The notes under the pieces are model-generated. The model searched no databases and was not told the origin of the DNA. It saw nothing but the letters and a program-made list of their open reading frames with translations. 64,000 nt of DNA from Turnera subulata (Eukaryota > Streptophyta > Magnoliopsida > Malpighiales > Passifloraceae): NCBI GenBank assembly GCA_028386065.3, contig JAKUCV010001690.1:1-64000 (forward strand). Direction: 5' to 3'. The position numbers and the translations under genes were made by a program. This document shows, one piece after another, positions 1 to 11,583 of this stretch. Position 1 is the stretch's first letter. Every line of letters starts with the position of its first letter.

Positions 1-547
1 AGAGAATAATAAATTTAGATGGAGGGAGATTGGAAGAGAAGTGTATGGAATGAGAAGAGAGTGAAGTTTATGGTGGGTTGTAAGTGTATGAAAGTGAAGG
101 AATGAAGGGGTATTTATAGTTGGAAATGGGAGGATAAAAACAAATAAGTATGATTAATTTAAAAGGATAAAATCAAAGGGATGTTAGGTAAAGGAAGATA
201 ATATTAGGATTAGGACAAATAAAATTATGGAGGGTAATTAGCCAAAGAGATAATTCCAAGTAGAAATTTGGTGTATGGGTAAAGTATTTATCGGGGATAA
301 ATTCGGGTATGGTAAAAATGAGTTTTACTATATGGTAACAATGACATTCACCATAATTTATTTATAACAGTTTCCTTATTTTTGTTGTTATTTTGGGTAG
401 AAACAGGATTTGATTGATTTGCTTGGAGTGGAGGCTAACCAATTGAGAAAAGAGGCAAAGTTGGAGGTTTCCAAATGCTAACATACGTACTTAATTATCT
501 GGAAAGAGATCCTGACCAGTGAGAAATCCAAAGAAGGAAATGAGCCA
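1..547. other. AT-rich non-coding stretch
   Basis: No supported gene, RNA or recognisable element is seen. Composition is A/G-rich on the plus strand with many short runs, as in eroded intergenic plant DNA. Confidence 0.5.
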
Positions 548-665
548 AAAAATGGAGAAACAGGAGTTTCAAGTCGTCCAGACAATCATATCGGGTAGCC
601 TTGGTCAAAAATGGAGAAACAGGAGTTTCAAGTCGTCCAAACAATCATATCGGGTAGCCTTGGTC
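548..665. repeat. 59-bp tandem duplication
   Basis: Two adjacent copies (about 548-606 and 607-665) share the block from TGGAGAAACAGGAG to GGGTAGCCTTGGTC with one substitution and one base of A-run difference. The second copy runs into the palindrome that starts at 662. Short reading frames here come from this duplication and are not genes. Confidence 0.9.
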
Positions 666-719
666 TTACCTCCATCACTGCTTAGCCTTCCAAGGCTAGG
701 CAGTGATGGAGGTAAGACC
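662..719. repeat. 58-bp near-perfect palindrome
   Basis: Arms 662-689 and 692-719 are 28 nt each and complementary with a single mismatch, around a 2-nt centre. The left arm begins GGTCTTACCTCC and the right arm ends GGAGGTAAGACC. It is too perfect and its loop too short for a typical plant miRNA precursor. It may be a recombination or replication product or a fold-back element. Confidence 0.9.
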
Positions 720-1619
720 GCCCCAGCTAGGTGGCCATGCACGGCGCCCAAGTTGGGAGGTCATGCTTCCCTGATATGGTATTTTTTGGATCTATTCCTT
801 TTTTCTCAATCTTAAGCCTTGACCCTTGGACTCCTAGTTCTAATGTGATCCATTAAATATTACTCACAACTACAAGTCACCTGAAATAGATAAATTGGCC
901 CCTCCTCTTCACTAATTGGAGGAACCATGTAAGCATAAGACAAGAGGCTCCTGTTTGAGAAAACTCTACTCCTTTCTCTCATTAATTTCGACTCATTGTT
1001 GTTATTTGTCTGATCTCACATGGTTCTGTATGTTAGCTAACCCTTTTTCAGGTTTTGGTTGAGCTCAAATTGGAATCAAAGATTTGGAAGAGCCATACTC
1101 TTGTTCGAATCTTATTATAGCTTTATGTCCTAGACCTATCTGACCTTTGCCCATTATTTTGATTATTGCTTTTTATATAGAAATCCAAATCGTCTGAAAC
1201 CCATTTTCTTTTGAAAATAGAAATCCATATCTTTCTTTTTTGAACTAATTTCACGAGATTTAGTTATGTACTGACAGACTTATTATTTTCTACAACCGAG
1301 GATTGTTATAGGAATTCCAGACAGAACTGGTTTCGGTAAAAATGTCATAATTCGAGTTCTAGAATTCCAATCCTTGCAATCTTGGTGAGCTTCCAAAGCT
1401 AAGGGGTACATCTACAACTTTGTTGTTTTAGCTAGAGGCTACTTCAGAAGTTTTTTTTATTTAAAATTTAGTTGAAATCGAAGCATAGTAGTTGTCTTGC
1501 AAGCAAAGGTAAGTGCTTTCTCCCTTTTTAATTTTCTGCCAAGAATTCGTGATTGATGATATGATTGTTCTTTTTGTTTGAGTGGTGCCATGTAGAACTA
1601 CGTAAATTTTGATCTCGGC
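720..1619. other. Non-coding stretch, nothing recognised
   Basis: No open frame with domain character, no RNA gene and no clear repeat edge is visible. It probably belongs to the same decayed LTR as the next block, but nothing in it proves that. Confidence 0.45.
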
Positions 1620-1985
1620 TGGCAGGTTTCGTAGGTAGCCTCTTGTGGTTTGAGACATAAACCCGTTTTTTGTTTGTTTCTTCTTCTCTCCCTCCGTAAT
1701 GTTTTATTTTGGCATGTGGTATACGATTATGAGTTTGTTTGCTCACATGCTCTAGTTGTACACTCATATGCACATACAGAGAAACATTAATTATGCTTAA
1801 AATTAGAAACCATTTTGCCCAAAGTACGGGTGGCATGCCTCACACCTTCCTACCTGTGACGAACCCCCGAGTCCTGGTATCTCTGGTTCGTTTTTCGATT
1901 CTTTTTGGTATGATTATGGAGCAACATGCTTTTTATTAGATTTTTCCAACTTAATAAATTCTGAGTGGCGACTCTAGTTGAACTA
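1620..1985 (+). repeat. Decayed LTR fragment of the element C type
   Basis: The order of short blocks matches the LTR of element C at 21080-21390: a TACGTAGG-like block with 'CCTCTTGTGG', a block around ACACCTTCC, then GACGAACCCCCGAGTC, GGTTCG and finally GTGGCGACTC. The copy is strongly diverged and its ends are not definable, so it is an old relic of the same Ty3/gypsy LTR superfamily. Confidence 0.6.
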
Positions 1986-2379
1986 GGTGAGTAGGCATGG
2001 GGATAGTCAGTGGTGCTCACACAACCTCCCTCTCTTTTCTGTGTTGAACCTTGATGCGTTGAGTCCACAATCTAATGAAGTTGAGATCCAACTTGGAAAA
2101 GAGATCCAACTTAGAAAAGACAAAAATAGCTGGAGTGGTAGGTTAACGGCAAGGCAATTTTTAGCTGGTTAAATCAATTAGCGGGGTGAGGATCTATTTT
2201 AGTCACTCACTTTTGATCTACATTTTCCTTTCTCCAAAAAGAATTTTGATGCATAAAGAACCAATCTTTCTCTAATTTGCATATTTTCAAAGAAGAATCA
2301 TTAAAGCTTTGTTTTACAATATCAAATATTTTTGGTAAAGACTATACTTTCAAAAGTGATATGAAAGAACTAAAATGAA
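1986..2379. other. Non-coding flank of element E
   Basis: AT-rich sequence with a short direct repeat around 2090-2120 (AGATCCAACTT twice). No gene is supported. Confidence 0.4.
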
Positions 2380-2926
2380 TGTTGTTAAGATATGGTATTT
2401 TCTTACCATAAAGAACAAGTCAGGGCCTTGTCTCTTGGTCCAGCTAAGGACCTTGAGGAGACAGGTCATTCAGCTAAGAGCCTTGAGAAGTGAGGTTATT
2501 CAGCTAAATTAGCTTAAAAAGACACGTAAAACATAAGGCTCGAACAAAGCGTTTGAAAAATCTAACACTTATTTCTTAATATTAGAAGGAGCTGAAAGGA
2601 CTCTTAGCTTCTGTTGCTCCACCCACTTTTTCCTATAAATAGGGGGCTAAGGTATGCCTTTCAAGACACAAGTGAGATGCTAGAGAAAGCTCACTCTCAC
2701 TCACTTTCCCTGTAATATTATCTGTAAACACTCTTTGTCTAATTTAGGCATCGGAGGATCTTTAGGGTCACAACCAGGGCATCCCCAAGCCCTTTTCTTT
2801 CTTTCTTCTTGTAGACCAAATCTCAAGGACCAAGTTGATACAAGAAGGACCTGTCAGAAGTAAGAAGCATTCTATCAAGACTGAAGGCACGTAGATCAAA
2901 CACATCAGAAATCCCATATTTTAATA
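2380..2926 (+). repeat. Element E 5' LTR
   Basis: The LTR starts TGTTGTTAAGATATGG and ends ATATTTTAATA just before the primer-site-like TTGGTGCAGTCTGTGGGGAC. It carries a TATA-like CCTATAAATAGGGG near 2632-2645, the likely retroelement promoter. Length is about 547 bp, matching the 3' copy once the Cassandra insertion is removed. The exact 5' edge could be 2380 or 2383. Confidence 0.8.
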
Positions 2927-2960
2927 TTGGTGCAGTCTGTGGGGACCTGAATAAAAAGCC

Positions 2961-5142
2961 ATGGCTTCTACCCCCAAGCAATCAGATCCAACAAGAACGT
3001 TTGATCCATCAACCTCTAGGACCCAGACACCAGAGGTACTCCAGCTACCGAAGATACTCCGACTACTGGAGGACTTCCGACCAACGTAGGAGCTCTAACC
3101 GCCAATATGGCCCCTAACACTCAAATTTTGGGTGAAGGAACCGAAAGCACCACTATCGACACTAGTCTTTCTGGTCAGCCAAGCCAGGATACAATAACAC
3201 ATGCTGAGTTTATGCAATCTGGCAAGAGATACTGACCAGTCTGCAAAACTTATATGCTCACCTACCAGGGAGAGATATAGCGGAGGCAAGTAACAAACAA
3301 AGAATTGGGAGAGAGCCCATATACGCACTTTGTGATAATCAAGAGCCACAACCAAGATCAATCGTGGCTGCTTACCTACCTATTACTGGAGGATCAGAAG
3401 GACCTTTAGAAAGTTTGAATGTCCTATAAGAAAAATGACTCAGTGAATTGATTGAACAACACCTACAATCAGTGACCCAAAAAGCAAAGGGAAATGAGAT
3501 AGAAGGCATCTCAGCTTTAAAAGATGATGTTCGGCTTGCCCTGGTACCAGAAACGTACAAGGCTTGAAAACTATGGTGGTCATACAGACCCTAGAGACCA
3601 TCTCAAGCAGTACATGGGGATGATGAAAATGTACAGTTATTCAGATGTTGTATTATGTAAAGCTTTTCATACCACCTTGATCCAATCAACTAGGGAGTTG
3701 ATACGGCAACAGCCCTAGAATCCCTCTAGTTCTACCTCCGTAACTATCTGATTGTCCCGATCTTCAATCTCAATCAAACTCGCCGTGTAAGTCTCATTCA
3801 CCCTCTAATCTTTGCACAGATTAGACAACAAAGAAGTAGGTACACAACAAAGATTTCAGCAATTCTATTCTTCACCTCCTAGACTCAATTAAGGAAGAGG
3901 CAACAAAGAGATTAAAATCACAAGGAATTGAATAACCGTAAAGATACTTGACAAGTAAACTCAAACCCTAATATAAAACCAAGAGAATCACTCTCTCAAT
4001 CACGATTGAATCCACAATCAAAGAAAACCTCAAATGGGTATTTTTATTCTCAAATTCGTCATATCGTCTATGAAAACATAAAGAAAAGATCCTATTTATA
4101 CTAATCCCTAACCCTAATTCGACTCCAAACTCCTAATCCAAGTCAAAATAGGTTTTGACTTTTTTCAGAATTTTTAGGTGTCGACCTTAGACAACCCAAA
4201 TAAACAGTATTTTTAGGTGTCGACTTCAGACTAACCAAATAGACTAGGATTTAATTGAGCCCACATGTGTTGGACACTAATTAAGACCCTTATAATAAAA
4301 ACCCAACTAATAAAAGCTAAAGTCCACATTAATCAACCCAATTAAAATTGACTAGACTCAATAATTAAAATAAGCTGAATTGATAGTCCATATTTAAATA
4401 ATTTCGGCAACAATAATAAAAAGAAATAGACATAGCCCCTAATTGAAGATAAGATGTCGATTAGACTTTCTCCAATGATGATAATCGAGGTGGCTTCTCA
4501 TTAAGCTCCTTCCCAAGCTTGCTTAACACGATTTCTTCTTGAAATTCTTGTTCAATCCAAGCTTGTGTAAAGTGATTCTTCTTGTGCATCAATGAGCAAG
4601 CCCTTGAGATTGAATCTTGAAGCATACTCAGTGTGCCTTCAACTCCTCCTCTTAGGCTTGGTGTACCCTTGGTTACATCAGGAGTGGTGCATGACATTAG
4701 TGCCCAGGTCCATAGGGGGTTTCAAAGAACTCAATGACCAGTTCTGATGCACTTCTCTAGTCAAAGGAGGATCAAGAAGACTCCACTATCCCTCATGCTG
4801 ATGAAACAAGAGTCAGATGAGTCCTTGAGGCACTTTATAAAGCGCTTCCATGCAGAAGCTATTGAAATTCCAAATTTAGTTACCTCAACTAAAGCACATG
4901 CGCTAATAACGGCCACCCTAAATGTGGATTTCAAGATGGCTTTAGCTGCCAGAGCCCCTGAGAATGAAGATGATCTAATGGCGGAGATTGTTAAGCAAAA
5001 TGATGTGGAGGAGGCATTAGCTTTGATAAAGCACCAGGTGGGTACAATAGCCGATGAGGTGGGAATACCACAAGAGGAAGAAGGTTGTGGAACCCAAGAC
5101 CTGAAAAGTTACTCCCCCATATATGAAATGTGGAGAACCTAA
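2961..5142 (+). pseudogene. Element E gag, first copy (broken)
   Basis: The ATG at 2961 opens MASTPKQ, the same start as the second copy at 6262, but stops and frameshifts break the frame within the first few hundred bases. It is also split by solo LTR F (3699-4680). The best remnant is 4747-5142, a typical plant Ty3/gypsy capsid segment: an FSSQRR block, then LMLMKQ, SLRHFIKRFHAEA and a helical acidic end. The family packages element RNA; this copy cannot be functional. Removing F and one TSD restores colinearity with the second copy. Confidence 0.8.
3699..4680 (-). mobile_element. Solo LTR F (family of element A)
   Basis: A 982-bp insert starts TGATACGGCA and ends TTACATCA (TG...CA), flanked by exact 5-bp duplications GGAGT at 3694-3698 and 4681-4685. 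Its start and overall plan match the LTRs of element A (42369-43361). On the minus strand, near its right end, it encodes the short tail also found in A and B (ISRA...KKNHFTQAWIEQEFQEE, about 4461-4697). No internal region is present, so it is a solo LTR left by LTR-LTR recombination. Confidence 0.9.
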
Positions 5143-6181
5143 AGGGACTCTACACTCAGTAGCGGAAGTACTACAGGTTCTTCTCCCATACACTTCTATA
5201 TGGTTTGTGTTATTTTCTTTCAGTAAATAAAAAATTTGCAAAGTCTCTTTATTTTCATTGAATAAATGAGCTGAAAAGCTCTACAATCTAGTTTGCCATG
5301 AACCGTTCTTATTAATTCCATATTAAATCTATCCTTTTTTTTAAAAAAAAAAAAAGAACCTCTCAAGAAAAAGGCCTTCGACACCTCTCATTTCTCAAAG
5401 GTGCTTCTCAATCAAGGAATTTCTTTTGAAAGGACCTTGATTTACTGGGAGCATCTCATGAAAAGAAAACAATAGGCTATGCAGCCTATACTAGTCGGAA
5501 AAAGTAAGACGACGAAAGGCTATGCAGCCTATGCCAATTACAAAGTATGTAACACATTCAAAAAAGACAACCAAGGCAATATAGCCCAAGTAAGTCGCAC
5601 ATTCAAAGAAAAAGAAAAAGAGAGAGAAAGACGATTAGGGCCAAGTAGTCAAAAAAACAAAGGTCGCATATCAAGAAACGTACAAAGAAGGTACCACTCT
5701 TAGAGGTCCTATTTACATCGTGCCCCCTCTTTATATCAGGCCCTCTTCGTATTAGAGGTACCAAAGGATATAAATCTTCAAGTCTAGAGGAGAAGATCTC
5801 CCCGAGATAACCAAAAAAAGCTCATTATAAATAAATAATGGGGGCTTTATACAAATCTGAGAGAAATCTCTCACAGATCCAAATAGAAGTGCAAAAGTCA
5901 CAATGAGCTTAAAGTGAGTTCAACAAAAATTCACAACCTCTATGTCGCAAGAAGATCACGTACACAGGAGGCTGCAAGAGCTCTTAATTTCAACGAACTA
6001 AAATTCAAACCAATACAAATTGGTCGATTGGTGAGCCTATATCCACCGAGATGTGGTTCATAAGCTAAATAAGTTTGAAGCTCAAGCTTAGACATTTGTG
6101 GTCATGGTTGAGCCATACAAGGCAATCAAGTATGTGTTGATGACCGAAATAAAAGCGCATCCTGCAGAAAATGGACTCTAA
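5143..6181 (+). other. Element E 3' non-coding region, first unit
   Basis: Non-coding tail matching 7424-8575 of the second unit block by block: the AAAGTCTCTTTATTT stretch, an A-run, repeats around AAGTCGCACATTCAAA, the GTATTAGAGGTACC block and ATAAATCTTCAAGTC. Reading frames of 60-75 codons here are low-complexity. The unit ends near 6181, where it joins a remnant of LTR end without the usual polypurine tract. Confidence 0.7.
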
Positions 6182-6227
6182 GGAAAGGCACATGGATCAA
6201 GCACATAACAAATCCCATATTTTAACA
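6182..6227 (+). repeat. Ghost LTR: only the last ~45 bp remain
   Basis: The sequence from GGCACATGGATC to CCCATATTTTAACA matches the last bases of the outer LTRs (2887-2926 and 9618-9659), and a primer site follows at 6228. About 500 bp of LTR and the end of the preceding internal region are missing, so the two gag units are joined by a deletion. Confidence 0.75.
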
Positions 6228-6261
6228 TTGGCGCCGTCTGTGGGGACTTGAATAAAAAGCC

Positions 6262-7423
6262 ATGGCTTCTACCCCCAAGCAATTAGATCCAATAAAAACA
6301 TCCGATCCATCAACCTCTAGGACCCCAAACAGCAGAGGTACTCCATCTACTGGAGATACTCCGACTACTGGAGGACTTCCGACCAAAGTAGGAGCTCTGA
6401 CCACCGATGTAGCCCCTAACACTCAAATCTTGGGTGAAGGAACCGAAAGCACCATGATCAACACTAGCTTTTCTGGTCAGCCAAGCTAGGACACAATAAC
6501 ACATGCTGAGTTTATGCAATTCAGGCAAGAGATACTGACCATTCTACAAAACTTCTATGCTCACCTTCCAGAGAGAGATATAGCGAAGGCAAGTAACAAG
6601 CAGAGAATTGGGAGAGAGCCCATATACGCCCTTTGTGACATTGAAGAGCCATAACCAAGATCAGTCGTGGCTACTTACCTACCTATGACCGAAGGATCAG
6701 AAGGACCAAAAGAAAGTCAGAATGTCCTATTGGAAAAATGAGTTAGGGAATTGATTGAACAAAACCTATAATCGGTGACCCAAAAATCAAGGGGAAATAA
6801 GATAGATGCCATCTTAGCTCTAAAAGATGGTGTTCGGCTAGCCCCCAGTACCGGAAAGGTACAAGGCCACATCCATTGAAAACTATAGTGGTCATACAGA
6901 CCATAGAGACCATCTTATGCTGTACATGGGAACGATGGAAATGTACAGTTATTCAGATGTTGTACTATGTAAAACTTTTCAAACCACTTTGATCCAGTCA
7001 GCTAGGGAGTGGTACATGGCATTAGCACCCAGGTCTATAGGGAGCTTCAAAGAACTCAGTGACCAGTTTCTGACGCACTTCTCTAGTCAAAGGAGGACCA
7101 AGAGGACTCTACTATCCCTCATGCTGATGAAACAAGAGTCAGCTAAGTCCTTGAGGCACTTTATGAAGTGCTTTCATGCAGAAGCTATTGAAATTAGAAA
7201 TTTTGTTACCTCAACTAAAGCACATGCGTTAATAATGACCACCCTAAATGTGGAGTTAAAGATGGCTTTAGCTGCCAGAGCCCCTGTGAATAAAGATGAT
7301 CTAATGGCGGATATTGTTAAGCAAATTAATGTGGAGGAGGCATTAGCTTTGACAAAGCCCTATGTGGGTACAATAGCCGATGAGATGGGAATACCACAAG
7401 AGGAAAAAGGTTGTAGAACCTAA
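6262..7423 (+). pseudogene. Element E gag, second copy
   Basis: The ATG at 6262 opens MASTPKQLDP and runs to a stop near 6487. The remainder continues in other frames, with the long capsid-like frame 6917-7423 (168 codons): WYMALAPRSIGSFKELSDQF, the FSSQRR block, SLRHFMKCFHAEA and DDLMADIVKQ. This segment is unsplit and shows what solo LTR F interrupted in the first copy. Family knowledge: retrotransposon gag capsid. Stops between 6487 and 6917 make it defective. Confidence 0.8.
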
Positions 7424-8613
7424 GATCTGGAAAGTTACTCCCCCATATATGAATCATGGAGAACCTAAAGGGACTCTGCACTCAATAGTGGAAGTACTAC
7501 AGGTTCTTCTCCCATACTCTACTGTATGGTTTGTCTTATTTTTTTCTGCAAATAAAGACTTTGCAAAGTCTCTTTATTTACATTGAATAAAAAAGCTTAA
7601 AAGCTCTATAATCTAGTTTGGCATGAACCGTTGTTATTAATTCCATATTAGATCTAACCTTTTTTAAAAAAATAAAAAAGAACCTCTCAAGAAAAGACCT
7701 TCGACACCTCTCCTTTGAGAAATCATAGGTGCTTCTCGATCATGGAATTCATTTGAAATAGACCTTGATTTACTGGGAGCATTTCATGAAAAGACAGCAA
7801 CAAGCCATGCGGCCTATACTAGTCAGAATAGTAAGAAGACAAAGGGCCATATAGCCTAGGCTAATCACAAAGTAAGTCGCACATTCAAAAAAGACAATTA
7901 AGGCAATATAGCCCAAGTAAGTCGCACATCTAAAAAAGACGACTAAGGAAATATAGCCAAGTAAGTCGCACATTCAAAGAAAGAGAAGAGGAGAGAGAAA
8001 GACAATCAGGGCCAAGTAGTCCAAAACACAAAGGTCGCATATTATGAAACGTGCAAAGAACCACTCTTAGAGTTCCTCTTTACATCGTGCCACCTCTTTA
8101 TCCCAGGTCCCCTATATATGTTGAAGGTACCTACATTTAAAGGTCCTCTTCGTATTAGAGGTACCAAGGGATATAAATCTTCAAGTCCAGAAGAGAAGAT
8201 CTCCTCGAGACAATAATGAAAAAAAAGCTAATTATAAATAAATAATGGGAGCTTCATACAAATCTAAGAGAAACCTCTCACAGATCCAAATGGAAGTGCA
8301 AAAGTCACAATCAATTGAAATTTGCGACCTCTATGTCATAAGAAAATCACTTACACAGGGGGCTGTAAGTGCTCTCAATTTCAACGAATTGAAATTCAAA
8401 CCAATACAAATTGGTCGATTGGTGAGCCTACATCCATAGAGATATAGTTCATAAGCTCAATAAGTTCGAAGTTCAAGCTTAGACACTTGTGGTCATGATT
8501 GGAAGTAGCCGTACAAGCAAGCTAGTATGTGTTGATGACTGAAATAAAAGCACATCCTGGAGAAAATGAACTCTAAGAAAAATTGCTAAATAACATCCTT
8601 TAGAGTTGGGGGC
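7424..8613 (+). other. Element E 3' non-coding region, second unit
   Basis: Colinear with 5143-6181. It carries about three imperfect ~49-bp repeats around AAGTCGCACATTCAAAAAAG (about 7868-7980), of which the first unit has fewer. It ends with a polypurine-type AGTTGGGGGC directly before the 3' LTR at 8614. No coding capacity is supported. Confidence 0.7.
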
Positions 8614-8838
8614 TGTGATAACATATGGTATTCTTTTACCATAAACAACAAGTTGGGACCTTGTCCCTTGATCCAGCTAAGGACCTTGAGGAGATAGGTC
8701 ATTTAAGGACCTTGAGAAGTCAGGTCATTCAGCTAAGTTAGCTTAAAAAGACAAGTGAAACATGAGGCTCATTTAAAGAACAAAGCGTTAGAAAAATTTA
8801 ACACTTATTTCTTATCATTAGAAGGAGTTAAAGGGGCT

Positions 8839-9329
8839 TGTGACACCCCGGGGTCTCTGAGGTCGGGAAGTGTACGCGTTGTCGGAATGAGCATGGATAA
8901 GGAGTGGCTTCCAGCAGGCTTTAGACGGAGGGGCACATGAATGAACCGAATCCACACCGGAATAGGAGAGATCCTGAGACTGTGTAGGGATGGGGCTACA
9001 TAGTTGGGGCGATTTCGTAATTATACGGGTATGGGACTGTATAATTAAGAATAGCTCAAATGAAGTGATTTCGAGGTTGTACAGGTGTGGGACTGTATAA
9101 TCGAGAATAGCTTGGTTTGATGGGTACTAACTATATCAACAAGGTGCACCTACCTTTTCGGTGCTCATTCCAGAAAAAAACTCCAAAGTTAAACGTGCTT
9201 GACTTGGAGCAATTCTAGGATGGGTGACCTCCTGAGAAGTTTTCCCCGGAAATATGCGAGTGAGGACAAAGCATGTTGCAAGGGTCCCGTGTTGGTTTGT
9301 AGTGACAGTCGACAAGCCGGGACGTTACA
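8839..9329 (+). mobile_element. Cassandra solo LTR (5S-bearing TRIM)
   Basis: A 491-bp insert starts TGTGACACCCCGGGG and ends GGGACGTTACA, flanked by exact 5-bp duplications GGGCT (8834-8838 and 9330-9334). Its core is a 5S rRNA-like block with the RNA polymerase III internal promoter elements, the hallmark of Cassandra terminal-repeat retrotransposons in miniature. A complete copy of the family lies at 47804-48866 in the opposite orientation. Confidence 0.93.
9186..9239 (+). other. 5S rRNA-derived pol III promoter core in the Cassandra LTR
   Basis: Box A-like AAGTTAAACGTGCTTG (9186-9201), an intermediate element GAGCAATTCTAGGA (9207-9220) and box C-like TGGGTGACCTCCTGAGAAG (9221-9239) lie in the order and spacing of plant 5S genes. 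The surrounding ~120 bp is too diverged to be a working 5S rRNA gene. Confidence 0.85.
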
Positions 9330-9659
9330 GGGCTCTTAGCTCCTGTTGCTCCACCCACTTTTTCCTATAAATATGGGTTAAGGTAAGCCTTTCAAGACAC
9401 AAGAGAGATGCCAGAAAAAACTCACTCTCACCCACTCTCCCCTCAATATTCTCTTTAAACACTCCTTTGTCTAACTTAGGCATCGGAGGGTCCTTGGGGT
9501 CACAACCCAGGACATCCCTAAGCCCTTTTCTTTCTTTCTTCTTGTAAACCAAATGTTAAGGACCTAGTTGATACAAGAAGGACCTGTCAGAAGTAAAAAG
9601 CATTATATCAAAACTGAAGGCACGTAGATCAAGCACATCAGAAATCCCATATTTTAACA

Positions 9660-10119
9660 AATATTTTGACACCAATCACACTTTTTGTATCGATGTTCTG
9701 GCTCGAAGCGGCCTCAGACTACAGAACATCTTTTGTCAAGCATTTATCTAAGTGTAGAAGCATAAAATGGTTTTTCAACTAAATGCATTGCATGTTTTAA
9801 AACTTGCTCATCTATATTCTTTGAAAATTACATACCTCAGTTTAATGAATAAAATTATACTTTCACAAGAATTTGACTTAAGTTTGCATTGAAGACCTTT
9901 CTTAATGCTCAATTGCATTTTCTTAAACGTTTTCGTCCCTAGACACTATCTGAGAAGAATGATTGCTTGCATTTAGTTAAGTGTTTTGAGAAATTAAGCC
10001 TATCGTTCTAACACGGGGCACATAAGTTCGTTTAAGTGAGGATTGAGCCAATTCTAGAAGAAGACCTAGGTTAGCCTTGAGGATCCCCCATTTGGGTGAA
10101 CTATGAGAGCTTTGAATCC
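9660..10119. other. Non-coding sequence
   Basis: No gene, RNA or clear repeat boundary is seen. The block around 9670-9740 resembles internal LTR-retroelement sequence but cannot be assigned. Confidence 0.4.
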
Positions 10120-10460
10120 ATTGATAGAGGGTACGTAGGCAGTCTCAAGTGGATGAATCGCAAGCTCAAATGCTTTAATTTTCCGCACTGCATTTCATAT
10201 CGCATGTACACTTTCACACGCGCACAATATATGTATCATATCTGTTTACTTATTTGTTAACATGAAGTACCTGATCCGACTATGAATATACACATTGGGA
10301 TTGGCATCCAATATCACCGATATTGTCTTAGTGAAGATGGTGGTTCGCGATAAACGAATCCTCGAACCCTCCTCTTGATCTCGAGATTTGTGCTTTATCC
10401 GAAGTCATTGATGGGTTTTTCTCAAGTTTTTCCTAAATCAAACTTGGGAGGCGACTCATT
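10120..10460 (+). repeat. Decayed LTR fragment, element C type
   Basis: Block order resembles the LTR end of element C: GAGGGTACGTAGGCAGTCTC, then AAGCTCAAATG...TTTTC, a CACTTTCACAC block, CGAACCCTCC and finally GGGAGGCGACTCATTG, equivalent to the LTR-to-primer-site end of C. It is highly diverged with undefined edges. Confidence 0.45.
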
Positions 10461-11583
10461 GTCAGTAGACAATCAAGAGAACACCAAGAATAGTGTGTGC
10501 TCAGTATTTCCATGTGTTTGTCTGGATTTTTGATGATTACTTCCCAAGGAAGGGCTTGCTATTATGAACAAAGAAAAAGAATTGAACGAGAGTGAAGCTC
10601 TCACGTCCCGAAAGAAGGAACATAGTTTACAAGTCAAGCCTATCCTCACGTAAAGGAGCGAAACGAACAAACTTAGTTTAAAGTGCGAATACCGTACAGG
10701 CATATTCTGTCTATGGTTGTTAGGTTTTAAGTGAGACGTTTGTGATTCCTCCAGTTTATATCTGGGAATATGATTGGAATGATAGTTCTTTGAGAAGCGG
10801 TTAGTTCGTCTATCCCGGAAATCATCGAATCGGTTCTCTCCACTTGAACTAAGCTAGTTGCATTTGGGAAGGATCATTGCAAATTGCATTTGCAGGCCAT
10901 TGAATTTAAACCACGGTCACAAGGCGATATCCCCGCCAACCGGACCGCGGCACGATGCTCACAAGCACACATTGACTTGCAACGACAAGAAGAAACTCCT
11001 TTCCCGAGCTCGATTGGAGAGCCATTGAATCTGGGTCTAAGATCTAGGTCGATAAATGAATAAAAAGAACTAATTTTTTGATATGTGGGATCCAAAAATT
11101 TGTTAATACATGTACTTAGTTTGCCATGTCGATTTTAACAGGTCGAGGGGACCAAATTAATTATTTAAAAATGAGTAGGGATATAATTAATCATAATTAG
11201 TATAAAGAGACAATATATTATAAGTCTGCATGGCAATGTGGAATTCTTATATATATTTGGAATATATATATATAATAATTGGCAATTTAAAAGAATGTGT
11301 GAATGATTATCTTAATGAGTTCTATATTTTCTGGTTTGGGACTACAGGGTCTTTAACATATAGGCTTCATTGATTAACACTAAACACAATTTGTTTGCAA
11401 TTCAGTAAGTATTACTATTACATTTTCTCAATCACTTTTCATTTTTCTTATATTTGTTCTATAACTAATTAAATATTTTTTTTAGTTTGCATGAAAAGTC
11501 ATTCAAAGCTCTCTTACTTACATATAGTTGGTGATTTGAATTTAATCTATAGAAGTCTCTCCCTATCCATTCTCTTTGTACGA
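10461..11583. other. Non-coding, AT-rich
   Basis: No supported gene. AT-content rises sharply after about 11050, marking the shift from decayed repeats to the P450 upstream region. TA-rich runs occur near 11250-11280. Confidence 0.45.

Larger units (their letters stand above)
2380..9659 (+). mobile_element. Element E: tandem gag-only LTR retrotransposon composite
   Basis: Similar LTRs lie at 2380-2926 and 8614-9659 (the second enlarged by a Cassandra insertion). Between them are two successive internal units, each with a primer-binding-type junction (near 2927 and at 6228, the latter TTGGCGCCGTCTGTGGGGAC), a gag frame starting MASTPKQ and a similar 3' non-coding tail. No protease, reverse transcriptase or integrase is seen, so the element is non-autonomous. 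The flanks of the outer LTRs do not form a convincing target-site duplication, which would fit an origin by recombination between copies. Assignment to Ty3/gypsy rests on the gag type and primer site. Confidence 0.8.
8614..9659 (+). repeat. Element E 3' LTR, split by Cassandra
   Basis: Starts TGTGATAACATATGG after a polypurine tract and ends CCCATATTTTAACA. Subtracting the Cassandra solo LTR and one TSD leaves about 550 bp, equal to the 5' LTR. The TATA-like CCTATAAATATGGG lies near 9364. Confidence 0.8.

Noticed and set aside
9140..9260. 5S rRNA gene
   Set aside because: Only the pol III promoter core is conserved; it lies inside a Cassandra LTR with a precise TSD.
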